From contig MHYJ01000021.1 in assembly GCA_001828445.1 (NCBI GenBank), positions 7,984 through 14,270 of the forward strand: a DNA stretch of 6,287 nt. Reading direction: 5' to 3'. The DNA comes from Planctomycetes bacterium RBG_16_43_13. GTDB lineage: Bacteria; Planctomycetota; MHYJ01. The position numbers were made by a program, and so were the translations under genes. Shown here piece by piece: positions 1-5,510 of the stretch (position 1 is its first letter; the number at the start of each line of letters is the position of its first letter). The notes under the pieces are model-generated. The model saw only the letters and a program-made list of their open reading frames with translations. It was not told where the DNA came from and did not search any database.

Positions 1-348
1 AGCCAAACCGTCACCAGAATAAATTCTTATAACATCACCAAAAATGGTGGCCGCACTATCGAGTTTTCCCAGCCAGGTATAGCATAGTCCAATGTTATAA
101 TGCGCCTCGGATTCCTTGCCACAAGATTCACCACCGCTAATCACCTTATTATATTCCGCTATTGCCTCATTGAATTTCATTTGCTTTCTCAGCGATTCAC
201 CATTGTTGAAATGAGCTAATTTTTCCGGCGCAGAAACATCTTCGATAGTTAGAATGATCTCCTGGGAATTTTGCGCGAAAGACATTCCGCTCAAGACGAA
301 TAATACTAGCACAGCTATTGCTATGATCACATCCTTTTTCCTGAACAT
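1..348 (-). CDS. Secreted TPR-repeat protein, N-terminal part (C-terminus beyond window)
   Basis: The first 116 codons are visible, from the ATG at 348 to the left edge, with the frame open throughout. Residues 1-25 form a clear signal peptide: MFRKK followed by a hydrophobic run and a likely cleavage site after GMSFA (SFA|QN). Two TPR-like units follow. Residues 43-72 contain KLAHFNNGESLRKQMKFNEA, and residues 78-111 contain EAHYNIGLCYTWLGKLDSA, with the usual small and aromatic TPR positions. The protein is therefore probably periplasmic or exported and mediates protein contacts; no catalytic motif is visible. The start is supported by GGAAAGGG (357-364) about 8 nt upstream. It begins 15 bp after the TAG of the protease gene, so it is probably the last or a later gene of that operon and would be sensitive to polarity from the nonsense codon upstream. 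Whether it carries a C-terminal sorting tail cannot be seen. Confidence 0.8.
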   Translation of the reverse strand, partial: MFRKKDVIIAIAVLVLFVLSGMSFAQNSQEIILTIEDVSAPEKLAHFNNGESLRKQMKFNEAIAEYNKVISGGESCGKESEAHYNIGLCYTWLGKLDSAATIFGDVIRIYSGDGLA

Positions 349-363
349 GGTGAAATCCCTTTC

Positions 364-1527
364 CTATCTTGCCAATAAAATTTTCTTTCTGAAAATCTTG
401 CCTTGATAGCTTAACTGACAAATGTATACACCGGACGCTGTTGCCATACCAAAATTATCTTGACCGCTCCATATTTCCTCATGACTGCCTTTCATGAGTT
501 CTCTGTCAACTAAAGTGACCACTTCACGCCCACGAATATCATATATTTTCAATACAAAGTGCCCTGTTTCCGGCAAATGAAAAGAAAATGTGGTGGCCGG
601 ATTAAATGGATTAGGATAGTTTTCAAAGACTAAAGTCGCTTCGCCTTCATCAAGCGTTTGAGTAGCCTGTGGAGAGGGCGGCGTAAGCGGTCTTTCTGCA
701 TCGCCGAGTGCAATCAATTGATCGCGCGCAGATTCGGAAATATCATTGTCTTTGTTCGCCAAATCCAAAAGCAAGGCAATGGCGCCGTCAATGTTGTTTT
801 TTCTATGAATATAATAGAGAGCTTTGTTGAATATTAATCCATCTTTTAACTCATTTGGGATATCGCTTGAAATGAGCTCATCATATTTTGCCTCTGTTTC
901 CGAACGCCTATCGTTTCTTTCCAGCCAGTATAATAAATGAACGTCTACTCTGTCCATGAGTACATTATCTGCATTCAGCGAGCTTTTAATTTCTCTAAAA
1001 TATTCGAGAGCATCTTCGCGAAGCCTCTTACGCCTCTCTTTCTCCGCATGATAATTCTTTTTGTAATCTTCCCCTCTGATTTCTGCTGCTTCGTTCATTC
1101 CATTCTTATCAAAATCTTCAAATACAAGCATAATATAATAAAAGGCTTTTTTAGCATATTCTGATTCACTGTAATTGATAATCAAATCCTTAAAAAGCAA
1201 AAGAGCTTCAGAATTCTCTCCATTTTCAAAATGCTTTACGGCGTCTTTAAACTTTCTTTCATCCTCAGCAATTAGGCCTAATCTTTTATAAAAGGTTCCT
1301 CCTGAAGTATTTACTGGGCCATAATTATACATATCGTACCATATATTATTTCGTGCATCAAATTGGTAACCTGAGTTACTGTTCTTTGTAGAATACTGTC
1401 CGTCGCGCCGGATGATATTATCCGGGGAAACGATGCCTTCAGAACCAGAGGCATTATATACACAACTTTCACTGCACCCTTCTATTTCGGAATCTCTTAC
1501 CGTGGCGTTTTCACAGTAGGCAATAAA
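364..1527 (-). CDS. C-terminal part of interrupted secreted metalloprotease: last beta-helix turns, helical repeats, T9SS-type sorting tail
   Basis: This is the continuation, in the same frame, of the protease gene after the TAG at 1528-1530. There are 387 sense codons and then a TAG at 364-366. The first ~65 codons precede the first Met (ATG 1332), continue the beta-helix (FIAYCENATV, DSEIEGC) and end in a NNIWYD segment like the NNxWG that often closes such helices. About 195 residues of charged helices follow, including TPR-like ERKFKDAVKHFENG and SEALLLFKDL. A proline-rich linker (RPLTPPSP) leads to the sorting domain at 367-627: FENYPNPFNP, YDIRGREVVTLVD, ASGVYICQL, KKILLAR. There is no signal peptide and no Shine-Dalgarno sequence before ATG 1332, so independent translation from there is unlikely. 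It is a real coding remnant, and is expressed only if the TAG is read through or is an error. A gene caller would probably report only 364-1332 (322 aa). Confidence 0.82.
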   Translation of the reverse strand, partial: FIAYCENATVRDSEIEGCSESCVYNASGSEGIVSPDNIIRRDGQYSTKNSNSGYQFDARNNIWYDMYNYGPVNTSGGTFYKRLGLIAEDERKFKDAVKHFENGENSEALLLFKDLIINYSESEYAKKAFYYIMLVFEDFDKNGMNEAAEIRGEDYKKNYHAEKERRKRLREDALEYFREIKSSLNADNVLMDRVDVHLLYWLERNDRRSETEAKYDELISSDIPNELKDGLIFNKALYYIHRKNNIDGAIALLLDLANKDNDISESARDQLIALGDAERPLTPPSPQATQTLDEGEATLVFENYPNPFNPATTFSFHLPETGHFVLKIYDIRGREVVTLVDRELMKGSHEEIWSGQDNFGMATASGVYICQLSYQGKIFRKKILLAR

Positions 1528-1530
1528 CTA
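1528..1530 (-). other. In-frame amber (TAG) codon interrupting the protease gene
   Basis: Reading from the ATG at 2823, codon 432 is TAG. The frame before it (431 codons) and after it (387 codons to the TAG at 364) is otherwise open, and the flanking protein sequence (NLFRGI, then FIAYCENATV) reads as one continuous beta-helix turn. A single base change from TAT/TAC (Tyr), TGG (Trp), CAG (Gln) or another sense codon would restore the frame; Tyr or Trp fits the hydrophobic strand. TAG also ends this gene at 364 and the small secreted protein at 4647, exactly after their conserved tail ends, so TAG is a working stop here and not a globally reassigned codon. A nonsense mutation or base-call error is the simplest explanation. 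Confidence 0.9.
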
Positions 1531-2823
1531 AATGCCCCGAAAAAGATTACCATTACCAAAGATATTAATATCATGAATATTTCCAATTGAGGTTAAGCCC
1601 TGCAAATTAATGCCGTCGTGGCCCCCTGTGTTTTGAATTGTACAGTAATGAATCCCGGTAGCGGTGGAGCTAACACTTATGGATCTCCAATTATTGTCAA
1701 AAGTATTCATACTGACGTAAAGATACCTGCTCCCACCGGATAATGAGACCCCTGTATGACAGTCTTTGAAAGTGTTACCTAATATTTTCACCCAATCACT
1801 GCTGTAAGTGTGGATTCCATAGTATCCATCTTCAATATTGCAGTACATTATTTCAGCGTCCGCATCAGATTGTACATAAATCCCGTCAAAGCTTCCGGAT
1901 GAGATTTCTTTAAAATCTGCATAATAAGCAGCGATTGTACCATAAACATCCACCTTTCCATCAAATTTTAAAATGATATCACCAGTCTGGTCCCAGTTAT
2001 CCACATACAAGGTTACCCCACTGGAGACGGTAAGATCACCATAAAAATTAACCGTTACACCGGGCATGATGGTCAATGTGGTCCCTGACAACAGAGATAT
2101 TGCTCCGGTTGTCGTATGTGTTGCATCTCGCCAGGTTTGGTTGATTTTCATCGTGCCAGATTTAATAGCGTAAAGAAATTCAAAGGCGAATCTATCATCA
2201 TCTTCAAGATCGCGCCGTTTTAGAGTTGTATTAAAATCTGGGCATTGCTCGCGTGTGGCCATGGTGGGCTCTCCTGTGCCAGTTGAATGATGATCAATAC
2301 CAAGCACATGCCCAACCTCATGGGTCATGGTATTTTGCAGGTCGACGTATTGAGTAGCGCCAGAAGGACGGTTAAAATCGACGTCTTCAGTGCCATCTGT
2401 CCATTGAATCGGGAAAAATTTGACAGGAGGATAGTAGTGAAATTGGGAGATGTTCAATTGAACCAGCACACTAATAATTTTGCCTGTGGTTTCATTTTTT
2501 GAAGGGTAGCTGGTAGCGCCAAACCAATCAATTGGCTCTCCATTATAAGAAATAATTGTCACATCACTGCCTGAAACAAAATTAATGTTTTCTGATAAGT
2601 CGTCCCATTCATCAAACGCATCATGAATCCTCTGTTGTGATACGCCCGCAGGCGAGCTATTTATGCGATAGCCAATGTTTTGCTTTTCCCAATGGTAAAA
2701 AGGGGGTGAATCATATTGACTTTTCGTTTGTAACCATGGTGGCGCCATAATTCTCCATTCATCGCTTGGGAAAACGTTGGCAATAAAAGTCAAGAGAACT
2801 GTTATTAAGATATTCCTGTTCAT
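1528..2823 (-). CDS. Secreted metzincin (matrixin-like) zinc metalloprotease with beta-helix domain, N-terminal part before in-frame TAG
   Basis: This part has 431 residues. Residues 1-20 are a signal peptide (MNRNILITVLLTFIANVFPS). Residues ~25-218 are a metzincin-type catalytic domain. The zinc motif is HEVGHVLGIDHH, with H168, E169, H172 and H178 at 2287-2322. It is followed by a Met-turn candidate (PTMAT, M188) and by DLEDDDRFAFEFLY, like the LxxDDixgIqxLY end of matrixin domains. No PRCGxPD cysteine-switch propeptide is present, so latency must come from elsewhere. Residues ~225-431 are a right-handed parallel beta-helix with repeated short strands and polar turns (GTTLTIMPGVTVNFYG, NTFKDCHTGVSLSG, NTFDNNWRSISV), perhaps for substrate or surface binding. 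The start is fixed by a strong GGGAGGA (2831-2837) 7 nt before the ATG. It follows the 182-aa gene by 22 bp. If translation ends at the TAG, a possibly active but untailed protease results. Family known, substrate unknown. Confidence 0.88.
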   Translation of the reverse strand: MNRNILITVLLTFIANVFPSDEWRIMAPPWLQTKSQYDSPPFYHWEKQNIGYRINSSPAGVSQQRIHDAFDEWDDLSENINFVSGSDVTIISYNGEPIDWFGATSYPSKNETTGKIISVLVQLNISQFHYYPPVKFFPIQWTDGTEDVDFNRPSGATQYVDLQNTMTHEVGHVLGIDHHSTGTGEPTMATREQCPDFNTTLKRRDLEDDDRFAFEFLYAIKSGTMKINQTWRDATHTTTGAISLLSGTTLTIMPGVTVNFYGDLTVSSGVTLYVDNWDQTGDIILKFDGKVDVYGTIAAYYADFKEISSGSFDGIYVQSDADAEIMYCNIEDGYYGIHTYSSDWVKILGNTFKDCHTGVSLSGGSRYLYVSMNTFDNNWRSISVSSTATGIHYCTIQNTGGHDGINLQGLTSIGNIHDINIFGNGNLFRGI

Positions 2824-2845
2824 TTCTAAATCCTCCCATTCAATT

Positions 2846-3394
2846 TTATTGGTTCATGTTATTGTGAATTTCTTCTAACAGGTCAGAATAATTGAGTTGT
2901 GTCTTTATGTTTTCCATGTGAATCCCTTTAGGCAATCTCAATTCATCAAGATTAATATCTTTTTTCAAGACTTTTGCGCCATTCATCATTTCAATTCTGT
3001 ATTTTCCTTGCCCCCGGCAATAAGTAGTGAAATAATCTCCATCTCTTTGAAGAAACACCAATACCTTTTCACCGACGGTATAGCTTACCAAAACAGGACC
3101 GGAAGTTATAATATCGCCTATTTTGCCTCCTATATCCTTCAAGATAATTTCCTCTGTTTTTACCTTATTCTTCAATGCCTTCTCTAATCTTATTGTTGTA
3201 TAGGTATAAATCGAATTGTGAGGTTCATACCATTTGCATTCTACGGCAATGACTTCTCCTTCAACAATATCAAAAGCATGTTTGGACAGCGAAGGCATGT
3301 CTACATAAAACACTTCTGACGAATAGGAAGGGGTTATTGCGATTGGCATAAAAAACGATAGTAAAATCATGGTGGTTAACATTATCTGCTTCAT
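2846..3394 (-). CDS. Small secreted beta-rich protein of a family often paired with matrixin-like proteases
   Basis: The protein has 182 residues with a signal peptide at 1-26 (MKQIMLTTMILLSFFMPIAI, probable cleavage near SYSS). The mature part shows a pattern I recognise from uncharacterised secreted proteins. It has a G-x-V strand after an initial helix (HAFDIVEGEVIAVECKWYE, 39-57), then IYTYTTIRLEKALKNK (62-77), a GG(K)IGD turn (89-93), and VGEKVLVFLQRDGDYFTTY (107-125) followed by GQGKYRI (128-134). The alternating strands suggest a small beta-barrel; the fold is an inference. From memory, relatives often sit next to matrixin-type protease genes, as here, so a role as partner, chaperone or inhibitor of the protease is a reasonable guess but unproven. 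The start has GAGGGAG (3401-3407) 6-7 nt upstream, inside the end of the preceding gene. The two genes are separated by 1 bp, which implies translational coupling. No catalytic residues are recognised. Confidence 0.82.
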   Translation of the reverse strand: MKQIMLTTMILLSFFMPIAITPSYSSEVFYVDMPSLSKHAFDIVEGEVIAVECKWYEPHNSIYTYTTIRLEKALKNKVKTEEIILKDIGGKIGDIITSGPVLVSYTVGEKVLVFLQRDGDYFTTYCRGQGKYRIEMMNGAKVLKKDINLDELRLPKGIHMENIKTQLNYSDLLEEIHNNMNQ

Positions 3395-3395
3395 T

Positions 3396-4571
3396 TTAGT
3401 CTCCCTCTTTTAAAACAAACAGGTTAATTTCATTTCTGTTTAAATCGCGTATGATTTTCTTTTGCGACAGATTGATGATTTTTATTCTGTCATCAGCGCC
3501 AACGGAAAGACAAGCATAAACATCACCTCCTTTGAGCTTTTGGTACAGGATTCCATAATAACTATGATATGGTAAAGCCATGTATAATTCTAATTCCTTT
3601 CTGTCCGGGTAAAGCAGATAAAATGACAAATTTGAATCGGCGATGATTAAATGACTGCCAAAAGAATATGCCTCTGTTAAATAATTTGATATATTTTCCC
3701 CCAGGTATTTAGGAAGTCGTATATCAAAACTGTCGATTAACTTCTCGGTATGAACAGAAAATCGGGTGATTGTGTGAAAGTTGTATACCATTAAAAAATC
3801 ATTGCTGGCATAAAGGATTTTCGCACTGATGTCTTCTTTCGGATAATCATGTATTGATTCAAACTGGCCTGTTCTAAGGTCAATCCTGGCTATTTTTTGC
3901 AGCAGCCCGCCCCAGGAATAGGTATCATCGATAGGGATGCTTCCCCAATAAGTCAGCCTCACATAAAGAGATCTCCCGTCATCTCCGAGGCTCAGGTGAT
4001 GAATCCATGATTCTGTTGGGAATGTTTCATAGTCCCAAATTATCCGTTCAAGGCTCAAGGTATTTAAATTTACCAGAAAAACAGACCGACAGACAAGAAT
4101 ACAATGATCCTCGCTCCACTGGCAGGGCAGCAATTTCCGCGCTCCGGGAACAATATTATCTCCCAGATCAGCATAGCTATCTGGCACCTCAATCTCACCG
4201 ACTTTTTGATTGCTGTTGGTATCGACAAAATATAATCGATGGAAGGAACATGCCAGCAACAGGTCATGAGTGTCATTGAGCAGCATGTCTGTCATTATTT
4301 CATCCTGGCAACCTTCAATTAATTCAAGTTTGAACGTATCATAATCAGCATAGTACAGATTATGATCGTCTCTCTTATAAGCGTAAATTCCTTTAATGTT
4401 AGCGTCATAAGTGGTGTCATAGTAAGCCGCTTCATTATAGACGATTTCAAATTCTTCCTCAGATTCTGCGTTAGAGTCAGTCGGGCTGAAATCCTTTGAG
4501 CATTTCACATTTTGAAGAAAAATGGAAATCATTATCAGGTAGAAAAAAGTCGGTTTTCTTAAATTAATCAT
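3396..4571 (-). CDS. Putative lipoprotein with beta-propeller-like body, function unknown
   Basis: From the ATG at 4571 the protein has 391 residues. The frame also extends to a TTG at 4601 (10 codons more), but the ATG puts a proper n-region (MINLRKP) before the hydrophobic stretch FFYLIMISIFLQ. Cys24 in NVKC|SKDFSP looks like a lipoprotein Cys followed by a polar, acidic linker (TDSNAESEEEFE). The -1 residue is Lys, not the usual Gly/Ala/Ser, so lipidation is plausible but not canonical. The body consists of repeated beta segments with blade-like turns: DLLLACSFHRLYFVDTNSN, CILVCRSVFLVNLNTLSLE, DDGRSLYVRLTYWG, IARIDLRTGQFESI, DDRIKIINLSQKKII. These resemble WD40/YVTN-like propellers, but no defined family is recognised. 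It is probably a cell-envelope binding protein. Neither start has a Shine-Dalgarno sequence, unlike the neighbours. It is the first gene of the AT-rich cluster, and its TAA lies 1 bp from the next ATG. Confidence 0.75.
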   Translation of the reverse strand: MINLRKPTFFYLIMISIFLQNVKCSKDFSPTDSNAESEEEFEIVYNEAAYYDTTYDANIKGIYAYKRDDHNLYYADYDTFKLELIEGCQDEIMTDMLLNDTHDLLLACSFHRLYFVDTNSNQKVGEIEVPDSYADLGDNIVPGARKLLPCQWSEDHCILVCRSVFLVNLNTLSLERIIWDYETFPTESWIHHLSLGDDGRSLYVRLTYWGSIPIDDTYSWGGLLQKIARIDLRTGQFESIHDYPKEDISAKILYASNDFLMVYNFHTITRFSVHTEKLIDSFDIRLPKYLGENISNYLTEAYSFGSHLIIADSNLSFYLLYPDRKELELYMALPYHSYYGILYQKLKGGDVYACLSVGADDRIKIINLSQKKIIRDLNRNEINLFVLKEGD

Positions 4572-4574
4572 CTT

Positions 4575-4598
4575 GTAATATTGTACCGCGAATTTTAC
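4575..4598. promoter_or_regulatory. Imperfect inverted repeat upstream of the lipoprotein gene (candidate operator)
   Basis: GTAATATT (4575-4582) and AATTTTAC (4591-4598) are inverted copies matching at 7 of 8 positions, with an 8-bp spacer, GTACCGCG. The right arm overlaps the candidate -10 element and the left arm ends 3 bp before the ATG at 4571, a typical place for a repressor to act. In an AT-rich stretch such a repeat can arise by chance. Confidence 0.25.
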
Positions 4599-4621
4599 CA
4601 AAATAGGTCATGACTTGTCGA
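4592..4621 (-). promoter_or_regulatory. Candidate sigma70-like promoter for the four-gene cluster
   Basis: On the minus strand, TCGACA (4616-4621) and TAAAAT (4592-4597) each match the -35 and -10 consensus at 5 of 6 positions and are 18 bp apart. Transcription would begin near 4585, about 14 nt before the ATG at 4571. Such a short leader would explain the missing Shine-Dalgarno sequence and would exclude the TTG start at 4601. The preceding gene ends at 4647, and no clear terminator hairpin with a T-run lies between, so read-through from upstream is also possible. Confidence 0.35.
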
Positions 4622-4646
4622 TTTGCAAAAGTTTCTTTGTGGTGCA

Positions 4647-5309
4647 CTATCGCAGCAATAGCATTTTCTTATGCAGAATCTGATCCTTAAACCGGAGCTG
4701 GTAAAAATAAACACCGGACGCCACATCCTGCCCATAATCGTCTTTTCCGTCCCAGCTTACCTGGTAAGCACCGCCGGCTTGCTCCTTGTCCACCAGAGTG
4801 CGAATGTGCCGGCCCAAGAGGTCATAAATAATCAGCCTGGTATTCTGCTTGTCCCTGGCGGCCAGGGCGTACTTTATTTGTGTGGTGGCATTGAAAGGAT
4901 TGGGATAATTTTGTCCAAGCTCGTAACTGGCGGGCTTTTGCGATGCAAGCTCGGCGGTGAGGGTAAAGCTCCAGGAATGATTCGCCTCATCTCTGAGCAC
5001 CAGGGGTATCTCATAGATCCCCGGCTCCAAGCCGTCATCCACATTCACTTGCAGGATCAGTCCGTTGTTACTCAAGGTGTTTGCAGCGACATCCAGGCGC
5101 TGCGAATTTGCTGAAATCGTAATTTCTTCCGGCAGGCTTGCATGCCTTGTATCGAGGTAGGCCGAGCTAAAACTCAAAGCGGATTTGTTGTTGATTTTAA
5201 CGACTATTTCGTTCACCCCGGGTTTCAGATGAACTGTCTGCGATTCCGCTGTCAACCCCACCGCAAAAAGTGCCAGGAGAAAGAATCTTGTGAGTAATTT
5301 TCCGCTCAT
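4647..5309 (-). CDS. Small secreted protein: Ig-like domain plus T9SS-type C-terminal sorting tail
   Basis: The protein has 220 residues. Residues 1-24 are a signal peptide (MSGKLLTRFFLLALFAVGLT, cleavage near AES|Q). Residues ~25-122 form a beta-sandwich-like domain resembling NEW3/Ig-like modules: VNEIVVKINNKS, ITISANSQRLDV, LILQVNVDDGLEPGIYEIPLVLRD. Residues ~129-220 are the secretion tail: LGQNYPNPFN, RLIIYDLLGRHIRTLVD, VSWDGKDDYGQDVASGVYFY, KKMLLLR at the very C-terminus. In this family the tail targets proteins to the outer membrane secretion and anchoring machinery. No enzyme domain is present, so it is probably a surface or adhesion component; the real role is unknown. The start is supported by GGGAG (5319-5323) 9 nt upstream. 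Its tail closely resembles that of the protease but the two differ at many positions, so they are paralogous modules rather than a recent copy. GC content (about 53% in one sampled line) is higher than in the genes to its left. Confidence 0.87.
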   Translation of the reverse strand: MSGKLLTRFFLLALFAVGLTAESQTVHLKPGVNEIVVKINNKSALSFSSAYLDTRHASLPEEITISANSQRLDVAANTLSNNGLILQVNVDDGLEPGIYEIPLVLRDEANHSWSFTLTAELASQKPASYELGQNYPNPFNATTQIKYALAARDKQNTRLIIYDLLGRHIRTLVDKEQAGGAYQVSWDGKDDYGQDVASGVYFYQLRFKDQILHKKMLLLR

Positions 5310-5365
5310 AACGATGCTCTCCCATTGTAAAGATGATTTCGCTCAGATGAACAACTGGCATTAAT

Positions 5366-5371
5366 ATAATA
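5366..5371 (-). promoter_or_regulatory. Candidate -10 element for the small secreted protein gene
   Basis: TATTAT on the minus strand matches TATAAT at 5 of 6 positions and lies about 57 bp before the ATG at 5309. No good -35 hexamer is found 16-18 bp upstream (GTAAGA at 17 bp), as expected for an activator-dependent promoter. The GTTAAC sites would then be centred near -43, -53 and -73. Confidence 0.3.
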
Positions 5372-5389
5372 CAAAACTCCAAATTCCGT

Positions 5390-5436
5390 CTTACCATATG
5401 TTAACTTTTGTTAACTTTTCTTACCAAATGTTAACT
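5390..5436. repeat. Phased GTTAAC palindromes within a 30-bp-period direct repeat (candidate activator/operator site)
   Basis: CTTACCATATGTTAACT (5390-5406) recurs as CTTACCAAATGTTAACT (5420-5436), a 17-bp direct repeat with one mismatch at a 30-bp period. The palindrome GTTAAC occurs at 5400-5405, 5410-5415 and 5430-5435. The start-to-start distances are 10 and 20 bp, so all three face the same side of the helix. The block lies in the gap between the regulator gene and the small secreted protein gene, just upstream of the candidate promoter. Same-face repeated sites upstream of a promoter are typical for a dimeric or AraC-type activator. Confidence 0.55.
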
Positions 5437-5445
5437 GATTTTCGC

Positions 5446-5462
5446 AATTTTTTGAAAAAATT
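5446..5462. repeat. Perfect 17-bp A/T palindrome in the intergenic gap
   Basis: AATTTTTT-G-AAAAAATT is a perfect inverted repeat around one G. It has no GC stem, so it is not a convincing terminator. A-tract DNA of this kind can be bent or act as an UP-like element, and it sits 10 bp from the GTTAAC block, on its regulator-gene side. Function is not established. Confidence 0.35.
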
Positions 5463-5488
5463 TATCGCGCTGAACGTCAAGGTGGGAT

Positions 5489-5510
5489 CAGAACACAAGC
5501 CGGGTGTCTG
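5489..5510 (-). other. Short hairpin directly after the regulator stop codon
   Basis: On the minus strand, CAGACAC pairs with GTGTTCTG (one bulged T) around the 7-nt loop CCGGCTT, immediately after the TGA at 5511. The stem is 7 bp. No T-run follows (ATCCCACC), so it does not meet the standard for an intrinsic terminator. It may simply protect a 3' end or may be chance. Confidence 0.22.

Noticed and set aside
364..1332. A separate 322-residue gene starting at ATG 1332
   Set aside because: It has no signal peptide although it ends in a sorting tail, has no Shine-Dalgarno sequence, and the same frame stays open upstream to the TAG at 1528 and matches the protease gene beyond it.
1528..1530. 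Global reassignment of TAG to an amino acid
   Set aside because: TAG ends two genes exactly after conserved tail ends (KKILLAR, KKMLLLR), so it works as a normal stop in this genome.
3396..4601. TTG at 4601 as the start of the lipoprotein gene
   Set aside because: It has no ribosome binding site, adds 10 residues that spoil the signal-peptide layout, and lies upstream of the likely transcript start; the ATG at 4571 fits better.
4671..5114. Plus-strand 147-codon open frame
   Set aside because: It lies wholly opposite the small secreted protein gene, whose signal peptide and conserved tail are clear; the plus-strand product has no recognisable domain.
5390..5436. CRISPR array or replication-origin iterons
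   Set aside because: There are only two full repeat copies, the unit is short, there are no distinct spacers, and no cas or replication gene is nearby.
5446..5462. Rho-independent terminator for the regulator
   Set aside because: The palindrome is all A/T apart from one central G and lacks a GC-rich stem; the nearer hairpin at 5489-5510 lacks a T-run.
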